From: Euborellia annulipes
Lineage: Eukaryota > Arthropoda > Insecta > Dermaptera > Anisolabididae
NCBI GenBank assembly: GCA_023213315.1
Contig: JAKCPI010011637.1
Span: 124,001-188,000, forward strand
Reading direction: 5' to 3'
DNA: 64,000 bases
The position numbers and the translations under genes are program-made. This document shows positions 51,500 to 64,000 of this stretch, piece by piece; position 1 is the stretch's first letter, and the number at the start of each line of letters is the position of its first letter. The notes beneath the pieces were generated by a model. It worked only from the letters and a program-made list of their open reading frames with translations, did not search any database and had not been told where the DNA came from.

Positions 51500-51703
51500 A
51501 GTTACAGACCACTAGAGAGCACTGATTACATTCTTATATTCTTTCCTTTTCCCGCTCTCTGTACTCGTTGCTTCCTATTTATTCTTTGAAATCTTGCACA
51601 GATTGCTTTATTTTGAGAGAAATTGACATCGTGTTTTTACGAATTGTGCAACAAATACATTTTAAGTTATTAGCTGGTATATTCCCTGGTTATTAGACAA
51701 AAT
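51500..51703 (+). other. POLR2K: POLR2K 5' untranslated exon (start not fixed)
   Basis: Ends at GACAAAAT before the consensus donor GTAAGT (51704). A 66-bp intron follows to the acceptor TTTTATAG at 51769. The transcription start is not visible: no TATA box stands at the right distance; a pyrimidine-rich stretch lies at 51535-51600. The left boundary given is approximate. Confidence 0.5.
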
Positions 51704-51791
51704 GTAAGTTATATATCTTTTATTATAAAAATAAATTCATAATTATTAAATTATGTTCTTGTTTTATAGATTGATTAAATAAATCGTTAAA

Positions 51792-53953
<2,162 letters not shown>

Positions 53954-54792
53954 TCAAAACATCTACATCAAGATTTTGCTTTATTTTATTTGCCAATGTA
54001 AATATTATATTTTTTCAACATAATTTATAATACATCGATATTTAAGAAACAAACCCGATAATAAGAAATTATCCGTTTTATTATTTAATTAAAACTGCTC
54101 CAGATGGATGAAACCCAAACGCCAATCCAATTCCTTCTTCAAATTTCATTCATTCAAGCAAGTGATGACATCTGAACTCCTTGTCTCGTCCCGTTCACCC
54201 ATTACAAAGGAATTAAGATATATGACTAGAATACTTCTACTTGTTCGCCGAAACACCCTGGATACAAGAGAAATATTAACAACAATCATTTCATTGTTTT
54301 AATTACACCCAGGATCTCACAGCTACTGAGTTCATGGGTAGAGACCAAGAGATACCCAAACTATTAATGACTTTTTCTAAGTCTATATTCCATTTGTAGG
54401 CCCTACTCAACTTTTCAAGGTATTTATAATCTCTTATATCAAGAATTAATATTTTATTCACATTTTAGTTTGTGATTGTTTCGTATCCATTAAGAAATAA
54501 ACTAGCTGGTTCATATCCTCTCAGTTACAGAAGATAATCTTCAACTTTCGAGAATTATAATTGATTTTTTAACTGTTGAAACAGTATGGTTCAAAACAGC
54601 GACCATCGAATTCGCACTTTTAAAATGATTGGTTAGTCGCACCAAAGTTTTTTAAATTACCTTTATTAATTATTAAATAAATTATCACCGCTATTTAATA
54701 TTATTTTTACACATGAAAGAAACGTTTTTAAATCATCTGAAATACTTTGAGCATATAAATTGGGAAATAGTAGGAACGGGCAGCCACGAAGT
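53954..54792. other. POLR2K 3' flank, no further gene recognised
   Basis: May include the 3' UTR. The 64-codon frame at 54108-54302 has no recognisable features and no splice context. AATAAA at 54496-54501. Confidence 0.4.
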
Positions 54793-55022
54793 AAGCCTCT
54801 ACGAAATGAAACTCAAGAGTAGAGTGGAGTTTCGGCTTTAATTAAATAACGCCATCCCTGTACTCAATTGCCAATGTACAAAATGTAGAGTTGTCAAATT
54901 TGGGGAATTAATATACATTGGCATTTGAGTACATACTCTCGAAAATGGACTAAGGATGGCGATATGTATTATAGCCGAAACTGTCCCCAATACTCTTGAG
55001 TTTCATTTCGTAGAAGGCCTTA
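54793..55022. repeat. Penelope-type inverted repeat
   Basis: Arms 54793-54880 and 54913-55022 are inverted copies (CTACGAAATGAAACTCAAGA against TCTTGAGTTTCATTTCGTAG). In each, read outward, GGATGGC, an AT loop, GCC and GAAAC recall the hammerhead core, with the leading CTGA altered to CTAA or lost. Confidence 0.6.
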
Positions 55023-55127
55023 AATAAAATAAAAATAAAAAACTTGCCTGCCGAAGATGGGCGGCGCGGCTAATCCCTTTAAATAAATAAAAACCCCCCA
55101 GGAGCAAATCCTGGTTACGCTACTGTG

Positions 55128-55510
55128 TATATCTTCTTCTTTATATATAAAATTCTTCTGTACGTGTGTATGTGACTGAACTCCTCCTAAACGACTGAAT
55201 TATGATGAAATTTTCTGTGTATGTTAGTGAGAATCCCGAACAGGTTTTGTTTCACAAATAACAATAAGTTAATGAGTAATTAACCGTTAAAATAAGAAAA
55301 AAATAAAAATTAGGAGAAATAGTTGCCATGGTAACAAAATATAAATATTTACCCGTTTACGATTTTTTTTATTTATTTACATTTTGAATTCTAAAATATC
55401 GGCGTAAATTTTTTTGTCTGTGTACCGGGAGAGTCCCGGAAAGGATATGATTCACAAAAAATCTTAAGTTCATGAATAATTAACCGTTAAAATAGTCTCT
55501 ATATATAAAA
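55128..55510 (+). repeat. Helitron-like 5' end repeat, two adjacent partial copies
   Basis: TCTTTATATATAAAATTCTTC followed by GTACGTGTGTATGTGACTGAA and GATGAAATTTTCTGTGTATG, then GTTTTGTTTCACAAATAAC...TTAACCGTTAAAATA; a second partial unit (55385-55495) has GGAGAGTCCCGGAAAGGATA and the same TAATTAACCGTTAAAATAG end. Layout is typical of Helitron 5' ends in invertebrates. No Rep/helicase frame. Confidence 0.5.
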
Positions 55511-55572
55511 ATGAAAAGGGAAAATGTATGTATCCGTATGTATATAAGTAGGCGCCGAGGGCTTTGCGTCTC

Positions 55573-55608
<36 letters not shown>

Positions 55609-56769
55609 GAAATATTTTTGCAACGTAAAATAAGAATATAAGTATAGATTGATGATTAATAAGTGATGCCGAGAGAATTATAGTCCGAAATTCCTCTACC
55701 ACGCTTATTTTTCGGCAAGGATGTAGGAAGGAAGAAAACAAAAAAATTTCAAAATTGATTTTTCTCACGAACCATAATTTGCCGCCCCCTGTTCTACATA
55801 ATACTAATAAGTGTTATTTCTCCGTCGACTACATCTTGCTCTTATCCGAAACCGCAGCGGGAGTTTAAGAAAAACTCACTTATTTAAATGGCCTGATAAT
55901 AAATTAATTTGCTTTTAGAAGGAACCGGAGAATAAAAAAAGCAGCTAGTGGACGGCTCTCACTTCAATTTAATTTGTAAATATTTCGACCGGCATCACGC
56001 CACTTTTTTTTTATTTTCAGATTGACTTTTTTTGGAATAAATTAATCTTTACACACCAAAAAAGAAAGGTCAAATGATTAAAATGATATGAATTTTGTAT
56101 AGGAAATACAAGTTGTTAGAATAAATATTGTAATTCACTCAGTGCATCACATCTTGAGATTATGTGGACCAAAATTTACCCAAGCTTGCTTTTCCCCCAC
56201 CTATATATTCGCATTTTCTCCATTTCTTTTTATCAAACTAACTACTGGTATATTGGAAATGTAAAAGATTCAACTTCAAGGATAGAAAAAAAATGTAAAT
56301 AATTCAATATTCATATTCAAATTAGTAATATGCTAGTAATGAGTGAAAATTTATATATAATTTAACTATAAAAAATAGAAATAAATAGCAGGACAACAAA
56401 TTTCCCGTCTCTTCGCAAAATTTAATTTCGCATCCAGGAAAACAAAATGATATTTAGTTAAATATATATTGTGTATATTGGAAAATTTATCGCATGGGTC
56501 GATAAAAATTAATATTAGTAATTAATTTTCTTTTTAACTATCACTTTTTAAAAGTAATAGAAATAAATCAATTATTATTTGAATATTTATGAATAGAAGT
56601 TAAGGGAATTAAAGGAAAATTTCAAATTTGGCACCTCTGTGAGAGAATCAGTCATTTCACAAATTGTTTTCAAATATATTTTATATATTGATTTAATTTA
56701 ATTTTTTGAATAGAATAAATTATATTTAATTATTTTTATATAAATTATAATAATTTTTTTTAATCGAAG
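55511..56769. other. AT-rich intergenic region
   Basis: (TA)n at 55574-55604. An hAT-like GCCGCCCCCTG at 55780. No gene recognised. Confidence 0.45.
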
Positions 56770-56936
56770 TAACAAAATCGAGAAGCTCGATTGCTTTGCC
56801 TTTGACTCCATTGAAAGCGCAAGCGAATGCCTCGTCTCTTTATCTCATCCATGACTTTGCCAACCAGACCGGCTACTCACATGTCATCAATTCAACTTAT
56901 TTATATTTCATCTTAATTATTTTCATTTCTAAAGGT
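56770..56936 (+). other. Higher-GC open segment ending in a splice-donor-like site
   Basis: In AT-rich surroundings, about 100 bp of mixed composition reads open in two plus frames (one contains KAQANASSLYLIHDFANQTG without a start codon) and ends TTTCTAAAG/GTCAGT. It could be a 5' exon of the putative gene at 61328, or chance. Confidence 0.25.
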
Positions 56937-57480
56937 CAGTAATCCATTTAAATATTTATTTAATTGGTTCTGGAATATTATTTTCAATAAATTAAATAAT
57001 TAAAAATATTCTAAACTCGTGATTAAATATGATAACCTTTCTTCGTCTGTCTGTCAAATTTTATTTTCATTTTTATTTAATATTTCATTTCTTTTAATCA
57101 TTTAATATTTATTTTTAAATTAATCGGTATGCAAATTATATAAATCAGATATTCCCTGAACGAAACCAACAGGCCGCAACATGCTAAAATATTTCCCACA
57201 TGTCGTCAGAACCGAGATCATGATCAGAACAAATTATTTATATTTCATCTTAATTATTTCTATTTATTAAGGTCAGTAATGCATTTAAATATTTATTTAA
57301 TTGGTTCAGGAATATTATTTTCAATAAATTAAATAATTAAAAATATTCTAAACTCGTGATTAAATATGATAACCTTTCTTTGTCTGTCTGTCAAATTTTA
57401 TTTTCATTTTTATTTAATATTTCATTTCTTTAATTCTTTTAATTATTTAATATTTATTTTTAATTTAATATCTGCATTAT
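56880..57480. repeat. Tandem duplication, ~250-bp units
   Basis: 56895-57120 is repeated at 57232-57470 with about 95% identity over AAGGTCAGTAATCC...TTTAATTGGTTC and AAACTCGTGATTAAATATG...CTGTCTGTC. The donor-like AAAGGTCAGT is kept in both. Confidence 0.85.
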
Positions 57481-57774
57481 ATAAACTAAATAGATTATTC
57501 GTTTTATTAACTCATTCATTATTTCCTTCACTTTGACAAATAATTTTTTTCTTTTTCCTTTATTTTTAATCAGTTTAAATAATTATGTGTTTGTTTTAAA
57601 ATATTTTTCAATTATTCCTAGTTTTTAAAATTATTATTTACTGGGTTTTTTTAAATTCTTATTCATCACCCAAAATTTAATCTGACCTTTTCTATCAAGA
57701 TTAAATCACATGTTTAGAAGTATATATATAAATAATTTTTAAAGTTAGATGCAAGCAGAATCTTTACCTACCTT

Positions 57775-58110
57775 CTATGTTTTAAAATGTATTTTAGTCA
57801 TCTTCTTCATCTTAAATCTTTTTGTAATTATTTAAGTAAAACTTTATTAAATGAATTAAGCTTATGTATTTTTCATTTTAGATGTGATTTGGACCAAAAG
57901 ACCTCTTCAAATCATGTTTTTGGAACTCAGAGAAATCAAATTACTGATAGTATATAAAAAAAAAGGAGAGAAAATAATTCAGCAGTTTTAAGCCAGAATG
58001 TTTCAAAGAAAATGCAAGCGATTAAATATCATTAAACAAGGTAGACTTAATTAACAAATACTGTATATAAAATAAGAGAAAGTAAAAATGGAAAGGAGAC
58101 CAATTTTTTA
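57775..58110. repeat. Segmental duplicate 1 with exon-like core
   Basis: A ~320-bp segment shared with 59265-59650. Its core 57883-58039 is bounded by CATTTTAG and AACAAG/GTAGAC. It includes GTGATTTGGACCAAAAGAC and TTTTAAGCCAGAATGTTTCA. Stops in all frames; if transcribed it would be untranslated. Confidence 0.6.
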
Positions 58111-58275
58111 TTTAATTTTAAATTCACACTGGGAGTCAGGGACTAATCTTCTAAGTAAAACATTTCTAAATCAATTCAAATAAAGAATTTAAAAAAGTTT
58201 AAGGTTTTTCTTGATAGACAGTTCCTAAACTATCAAAAATCATATTTTTAATGTAGAAAGTGGCTGTGTAGAATT

Positions 58276-58750
58276 GAAGAAAGATTGAAGAGGAAAGCAG
58301 CCAGGCAGGAGCCTCTAATAAATTAAACTCCTTTTATGCAAAACGTTTCGGCCGATTTAATCATGCCATCTTCAGTTGCAACGGAGTTTTTTAGTAATTA
58401 GAGTTGTCAACAGTCTGATCATAAGCTTGTTGATTTTATAATAGCCTATGTGTATAAAGAACAATGTAAACAAATATATATATATATTTGTTTACATGGC
58501 ATTTCGAAATTCTCTTCACAAAGACTCTCATCATATATATATATATATATTTGTTTACATTGTTCTTTATACACATAGGCTATTATAAAATCAACAAGCT
58601 TATGATCAGACTGTTGACAACTCTAATTACTAAAAAACTCCGTTGCAACTGAAGATGGCATGATTAAATCGGCCGAAACGTTTTGCATAAAAGGAGTTTA
58701 ATTTATTAGAGGCTTCTGCCTGACTGCTTTCCTCTTCAACCTTTCTTTTA
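58276..58750. repeat. Large Penelope-type palindrome with two hammerhead-like cores
   Basis: Arms of about 210 nt (58276-58485 and 58538-58748) are close to perfect inverted copies separated by 52 bp containing (TA)n. Each arm has CTGAAGA, a GGC/GCC stem, GAAAC and GTT (right arm 58649-58679; left arm on the minus strand, 58345-58375), and GCAA before CTGA pairs with TTGC after GTT as hammerhead stem I. The sequence order agrees with the type I ribozymes known in Penelope-like terminal repeats. No reverse transcriptase is present. Confidence 0.7.
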
Positions 58751-59264
58751 TCAAAAATCAAACCGAATTTATTAATTTTTTTAGGGTAACTTTGGTTTTA
58801 TGGAAATCTTTAAATTTGAATTGTCATTTGAGAGCAACAAAAAATATGATTCATTTTTTTATCAGAATTCCTTCCAAGATTCTTCTTGTCGTTGATCCAA
58901 TTAACTCAACGTCATCTCTCTTTGCCATTTGGGAAGCTTATTTATTTTCATCACTCTAATTTTCCAATCATATTATTAATTAGTAACTATTATGTCTTTA
59001 TAGCAAGTTGGTCCATGAGTCAAGGAATGATAAAATTTGGGTTCTATTTTTATTTATTTCTTTATCTAAAAGACAAATTTTTTTATTTCTTGACTTTTGA
59101 AATTTAAATAACTTGTCTAATTTTAGGAAAAATAAATTTTTTAATTTTTTTAATCTATTAATTTGCAAATTTTCTTAAATTTCCTATACTACAGTATACT
59201 AATTATTAATATTTTATATAAATATATAATTCTGATATAATTTATGGAGAGAAAGGTGAAGTTA
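58751..59264. other. Intergenic sequence, nothing recognised
   Basis: The frame 58886-59107 is T-rich and low complexity. Confidence 0.45.
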
Positions 59265-59650
59265 AATTAAAATGTACCAGATATTTTAAATCTTTTTTAA
59301 TTATTTAAGTGAAAATTTTTTATTAAATTATTTAATTAATTAATTTTTTATTTTAGATGTGATTCGGTTCAAAAGACATTCCTTTCAACTGATATGTTTG
59401 GAGCTCGGAGAGAACACTATCTCACAACTCTATCATCATATATATATATATATATGTTATATATATTATATAATATATCTATCAAGAAATTTGCAGAAAG
59501 AGAAAAATCTTGAGCTGTTTTAAGCCAGAATGTTTCACAGAATACGCAGCGAGATGAAATATAATAAAACAAGGTACACCTCAATAATTTAGCACTATAA
59601 TTTGATCAACAGACATAAAAAAATGAAAAACGAAACGAATTTTTTATTTT
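59265..59650. repeat. Segmental duplicate 2 with exon-like core
   Basis: Counterpart of 57775-58110; core 59357-59572 between TTATTTTAG and AACAAG/GTACAC, enlarged by a (TA)n insertion at 59437-59478. Confidence 0.6.
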
Positions 59651-59731
59651 AAATTAGCTCCGTGTAGTAGGTGGTAATGAAAGTAAAATTAGACTCCTGC
59701 AAACACTGATCTTTTCCATCTTTTTGTATAG

Positions 59732-60145
59732 GTCCGAGACGTGTTCTAAGAAAAAACCAGGACCGCATAAACGCCTTTTACCAGTAAATGTGGCGCTGGA
59801 GACGACTTCTCAGGATTTCTTGGGCGCCCAACGCACCAATAGTTCTATCCTAGAGGAGCTGGGTGTGAAAATGAGCCTGGAGCAATTGTTTCCGATCGAA
59901 TCATGCTCAGAGAAATTGCCCTCGATAAGATCATTATAGAGAGCAAAGTTCAAGGAAAAAACCACGCAGAACACCATAGATCGACCAGTTGAAATCATTC
60001 ACAGGCAGTCCGCTTTGGGATTCAAAACCGAGGGCGTTGAATAGAGTGGAATGGCGTCTGCCGATGCAAGAACAATATCTAATAACCATGATACGTCAAC
60101 TTGACGCTTACGACTACGAGAAGCGAAGAGGAAGTCAATCTACAA
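59732..60145 (+). pseudogene. Decayed LINE ORF2 C-terminal fragment
   Basis: Plus-strand pieces in shifting frames match the C-terminal tail of endonuclease/RT LINEs: LRKNQDRINAFY, then MWRWRRLLRISW, then RTNSSILEELGVKMSLEQ, DKIIIESKVQGKN and finally a DAYDYEKRR end. At least three frameshifts and several stops. It is preceded by a strong acceptor-like CTTTTTGTATAG (59731) and followed by CATCTG/GTGAGT (60165). Confidence 0.65.
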
Positions 60146-60198
60146 TTCTTGTTATTCTCATCTGGTGAGTTTATTTATTTTCTTACCTTTCCAGTATC

Positions 60199-60648
60199 AT
60201 ATGTGACCGACCACATGAAAAGGTACCAAATCTTCATCGGGGTCAAAATTGAGTTTTTATGCTTTCTGTACAGAACACATCCTGCTGAGCAAGCAGGTAT
60301 TTTGACAATTTTTTTTTATCATTTTTTATTTGCAAGATATGAATTTTTAAAATTTGGGTTATGAAAAACCTAGTTTAGAGAAAAATGAGTTTAAGGTTTG
60401 TTTGGCCCTTTACTCACCTTTCACCTTTGTCTTGTTTTTTCAATTTTTTACTTTCTCTTATTTTTATATAAAATGCATCGATTCTGATGAATCGAATATT
60501 TCACCTTACGAGTATAAGATTAAGAACTAGGGAATCGGAATCAATAATAAAAAAAATCAATTTTCTTGAACTTTTTTACTAAATCGGCTCACCTGAAAAT
60601 TTAGCCCAGTGAAGATTTGGTACCTTTTCATGTGGACGGTCACATATA
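60199..60648. mobile_element. Inverted-repeat MITE, ATGTGACCGNCCACATG ends
   Basis: TATGTGACCGACCACATGAA and GGTACCAAATCTTCA on the left return inverted at 60590-60648. The centre holds a family X end fragment (TTTTTACTTTCTCTTATTT at 60443). Class unknown. Confidence 0.65.
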
Positions 60649-60910
60649 TATATCGCCAGCTGAGAATCATGGTGGAGAAAGTCTGAAATTCAACAATTAA
60701 AGAAAGGCGTTTGAAAGTTTTATAAACATATAGACTACTTTTAAATAGCCGGGCAACAAATGAATAGGCCACAATTAATGGCAAAGAATGGAAATATATT
60801 TTTGCCACTTTGGCACTCAAAAGAGAAGACGTTTTAACAACTTTTGGTAGGCTTAACTCAAAAATTGAATTTTCGGACTTTCGCCATTATGATTCTCAGC
60901 AGGCAATATA
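60649..60910. mobile_element. Inverted-repeat MITE, intact reference copy
   Basis: Ends TATCGCCAGCTGAGAATCAT and ATGATTCTCAGCAGGCAATA; about 40 nt of inverted terminal similarity. It gives the empty-site sequence for the interrupted copy at 1702-3659. Confidence 0.8.
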
Positions 60911-60989
60911 AAGAATTATATATATCATGTGATGGTCCATGAAGTAATTATGAAAAACATATAACCAAGTATTTATTAATTTAAATAAG

Positions 60990-61060
60990 CGAAAAATGTA
61001 GGTACCGCCGGGAGTTGCACCACGGATCTGTCGATTTACGCTCAACTGCCCTACTACTGT
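60990..61060 (-). repeat. tRNA-like relic
   Basis: On the minus strand GGGCAGTTGAGCGTAAATCG and a weak B-box-like GTGGTGCAACTCCCGGCGGT suggest a tRNA-derived fragment. Confidence 0.3.
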
Positions 61061-61327
61061 TGGGTAGGTACTGTGGTCTAGTATTAGAACAAACTCAATA
61101 TGTTAAATATTGCAACATCTGTCAAAAAATGAACAATTTATATACTGAACAAAATACGAGGGCGTTGGGGTTCCTTTTAAAGAAAATCCCCAGAAAAGGC
61201 CCAGGGTATATACAGTATATAGCCTATATATACTGTATATAATTTTTATCATTCCTTAGACATCCGCGGCCCACTGGTTAGGAACCGCTAGACTACATAA
61301 TTATAATAATGCATTTTTTGTTTGCAG

Positions 61328-61428
61328 ATATTCGTAATCCGAATTCGAATGGATCATGGTCTCACAAGATGCATTGGTGGCCTGCCCCTCGTCTTCCGTT
61401 GACGAGAGAGAAGACTACAAAAATCTTT
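61328..61428 (+). CDS. Candidate first coding exon of an unidentified gene leaving the window
   Basis: A 101-nt segment of balanced composition lies between TTTGTTTGCAG and the consensus donor GTGAGT. An ATG in good context (ATCATGG, 61356) opens 24 codons, MVSQDALVACPSSSVDERED then YKNL, ending in phase 1. A second frame, read as an internal exon, is also open (SWSHKMHWWPAPRLPLTREK). I do not recognise either. No continuing exon is found before 64000, so the rest would lie beyond the window. Confidence 0.4.
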
Positions 61429-61521
61429 GTGAGTATAAAAATACTTTAATTTTTTATATAATAATATAAATTATATCTATATTAATCCAATATAGTATAT
61501 AATTTTATATTTTGATTATAA

Positions 61522-61615
61522 AAAATCTGGTGTGACTGGTTAGGTTCCGACAGGACGGGACATTTGAATTCAAATTTATAAGTATGGGAAAATATTTATA
61601 TTTTCCTTTATTTAA
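61522..61615 (+). mobile_element. Family X fragment
   Basis: AAAAAATCTGGTGTGACTGG, then GTTCCGACAGGACGGGACAT and AAGTATGGGAAAATATTTAT: body sequence with most of the 5' hairpin deleted. Confidence 0.75.
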
Positions 61616-62032
61616 ACTGCCACAGCCCGGGTCCCCTCAGCCTCCCCCCTATATACGTCATTGATAAGGGTGTTTAAATACATAATTCTGCTAGTTAGGG
61701 AAAACCAAACTTCATTCCTTACGTTAGAATCCAAAAACACTTATCATTCAAAAATTTGGAAAAATCTTTTATTTTATTAAAAAAAAAATTTACAATCAAA
61801 GATAGATTAAATTAACAACATCCCCCCTGTTAGATTAAATTTGTTTCACTTGCCATATTACACAATCTCCAATTGCATTCATTAGTGGGCTAAATTACAC
61901 CCCCGTTGATCCCGCAGTGTGGAGAAGCGCGGCAGGTCAAGGCGTGCTACCCGGGCGACATTATCATCAAAATATTTTTAAAATTTTATAATTAATTAAG
62001 ATATCTTAATAAAGATGTTCAACAAGAAAAAA

Positions 62033-62878
62033 AGCCCCGAGATAATTTCTTCAGATTCTTAAGTAAAATGACCTCCTGAATCCAAATATGACCTCCGTTT
62101 TCCCCCACCACGTACCGTTTTCGGGGGGGAGCCCCCTACTTATTTCCACCCCTTTTCGTTAATTATAGGGCCACCAAAAAAATTTGGAGGGATGAAAAGC
62201 AATATTTTAGCCTTAACATTTCTTCAGAAGGTCTAGAGAAGTGAAAAGCTAAAAAACATTAACATTTGGGTCAAAGGGGAGGATGTGGGGGAGGATTTTG
62301 TCCCTTGATTGATGATTAGTTGTTCTGGGGGTTCTCTTTGCACTGCGACCTTTTAGATCAGATCTATTGTGCTCCCCCGTTCTAGGAATGGTTCGAATTC
62401 GGGTGATGTTTTACCCCTGAATTCCTATGTCCATCCCTCAGGCCCTAAGTGCCTGGAATTGGAGGGGATGTGTACTCCCTTTTGCTCCAGCAGAGACGTT
62501 CGACTTTGGTTGAATTTTTTCGACAAGTTGGGTTTGAACTCGAGTGACATTTTACCTCGTATTACTAAGCCTCAGCTTAACGATTTTTTGGCATTTTAAG
62601 GGACAAAATCCTCCCCCACATCCCCCCCCCCCCCTTGGATCCAAATGTTAATGTTTTTAAACTTTTCACTTCTCTAGACCTTCTGAAGAAATGTTAAGGC
62701 TAAAATATTCCTTTTCATCCCTCCAAATTTGATTCATGGCCCTATAATTAACGAAAAGGGATGGAAAAAGTAGGGGGCTCCCCCCCCGAAAACGGTACGT
62801 GGTGGGGGAAGACGGAGTTCATATTTGGATTCAGGAGGTCATTTTACTTAAGAATCTGAAGAAATTATCTCGGGGCCT
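62033..62878. mobile_element. Foldback element with ~275-bp arms and an open frame in the loop
   Basis: Arms 62033-62306 and 62598-62878 are inverted copies (GGGAGGATTTTGTCCCTT against AAGGGACAAAATCCTCCC; TAATTTCTTCAGATTCTTAA against TTAAGAATCTGAAGAAATTA). The 290-bp loop is single-copy and GC-richer. Outer target duplication not identified. Foldback-type or captured-sequence element. Confidence 0.75.
62357..62599 (+). other. Open reading frame inside the foldback loop
   Basis: Open for 80 codons, without an ATG at its start (a GTG is at 62369), ending at the stop that forms the edge of the right arm. It contains SYVHPSGPKCLELEGMCTPF and RDVRLWLNFFDKLGLNSSDI, composition like a real globular protein. 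Not recognised; could be a captured exon or transposon protein fragment. Confidence 0.35.
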
Positions 62879-63378
62879 GAAAAAAAGTTTCATTTTGTTG
62901 CAAAGTGTAATCAACGTGATAGACACAGACAAACTATTGGCCGTGCATTCAGCTCTAGAGGGGAGGGGTATTTGACCCGAAGCGCTAGAATATGGGGCTA
63001 TCATTTTAATTTTGACTCTAAAGAGAGTTGTGTTATTGAATCAATAAAAAAAAATGCCTTGAAAATTTAAGAATTCTATATTGTCAAATAATTTTGATTA
63101 ATTTTTTTTGGTAGGGGCGGAGGGCGCCAATCAATCAATGTATTTACGCCACTGTTCATTACTTATTCATATTCGGTTATTAAAGTTATTATTATTTGAA
63201 ATTCCTATCGGGATCCCCGTTTATTTACCTGAGGTGCTGCTTAAGTGCACGAAGACGCACACCTCAAACCCAACCGGCCTCTGGCCGGAGCCATCTACCG
63301 GCACCCCCTGAACCCTGAAGTTCGATGATTTTATTTAAGCCATTTGGATACCAATGGACCCCCAATAGATATTATCAT
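62879..63378. other. Repeat debris
   Basis: An hAT-like right end TTTACGCCACTG at 63145, and a SINE family 1 fragment (GATGATTTTATTTAAGCCAT and ATGGACCCCCAATAGATA, 63323-63370). No gene seen. Confidence 0.45.
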
Positions 63379-64000
63379 ACAGGGTGTCCGGTAAAGAATG
63401 GATAACCTTGAAATGTCTTATAGTATAACTTATGGCCGTTCAGAAAAAAAATTGAAACAAAATATATCATAAGTAGTACCTAAGATATGATTTTTTTAAA
63501 AGAAAGGTCTAATTTTTTTATCTTGTTTTACTTTTATGAACACTACGATCAGAAATGAATGGATTCCATAGGTTTGTTGTTATTTTATTATTATACACGA
63601 ACTATGCTAATAGATAAACAGTGAATACTATGACTAGCTATTGCACTTTTTTATTAAAAAATTAGCAAATTCCAATAAAATAGCCAGGTGGTTGTGATTT
63701 ACTTTGAATCAGTGTTAAAACGACCACCTGGCTATTTTATTGGAATTTGCTAATTTTTTAATAAAAAAGTGCAATAGCTAGCTATACTATTCACTGTTTA
63801 TCTATTAGCATAGTTCGTGTATAATAATAAAATAACAACAAGCCGATGGAATCCATTCATTTCTGATCGTAGTGTTCATAAAAGTAAAACAAGATAAAAA
63901 AATTAGACCTTTCTTTTAAAAAAATCATATCTTAGGTACTACTTATGATATATTTTGTTTCAATTTTTTTTCTGAACGGCCATAAGTTATACTATAAGAC
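63379..64000. mobile_element. Long palindromic MITE, ACAGGGTGTCCGGTAAAG end, cut by window edge
   Basis: Left arm 63379-63692; right arm from 63723 to the window end is its near-perfect inverted copy (CTTATAGTATAACTTATGGCC against the end at 63977-64000). Spacer 30 bp. The last 36 bases of the right arm should lie just past 64000. Confidence 0.85.

Noticed and set aside
54108..54302. 64-codon frame downstream of POLR2K
   Set aside because: No splice context, promoter or recognisable features; likely chance in the 3' flank.

Overview
The window is AT-rich, intron-rich animal nuclear DNA. The two recognisable genes have many short exons with GT-AG introns. The proteins, the TATA/TCAGT promoter spacing and the repeat content (tRNA-derived SINEs, hAT miniature elements, mariner relics, Penelope-type hammerhead repeats) suggest an invertebrate, most likely an arthropod. 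I cannot name the species. Most of the 64 kb is mobile-element debris.

Layout. (1) 1-8.7 kb holds no host gene. An hAT-bounded span (26-4347) contains a mariner relic, a GC-rich minisatellite and three elements nested inside one another; more copies of the same families follow. (2) 9.49-48.36 kb is one plus-strand gene for a Patched-related (PTCHD3-like, RND superfamily) membrane protein. A TATA+Inr promoter and candidate 140-nt untranslated exon (9521-9660) are followed by 13 coding exons from 18646 to 48153. Joined by splice phase they give 985 codons without a break, with the sterol-sensing domain and GIDD motif in the fourth and fifth coding exons. Its introns carry SINEs, many hAT MITEs with exact 8-bp target duplications, a TTAA-flanked MITE, a pogo-like MITE, Penelope-type inverted repeats and an antisense LINE with an open reverse-transcriptase frame. 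(3) 51.5-54 kb is POLR2K (RPB12/RPABC4), the 57-residue zinc-ribbon subunit shared by the RNA polymerases, with three coding exons and a 5' UTR intron. (4) 54-64 kb holds inverted-repeat elements: two Penelope-type palindromes, a foldback element with an open frame in its loop, and a long palindromic MITE cut by the window edge. It also holds a decayed LINE tail, tandem duplications and a series of splice-like segments ending in a possible first coding exon (61328-61428) of a gene that would continue past 64 kb.

The two genes are not functionally linked as far as can be seen: one is a membrane permease-like protein, the other a housekeeping transcription subunit. The most distinctive features are a non-autonomous repeat family whose two different terminal hairpins share one core motif, the nested insertions, the hammerhead-like motifs, and the position of the putative Patched-related promoter between two hAT ends that share the same 8-bp flank.
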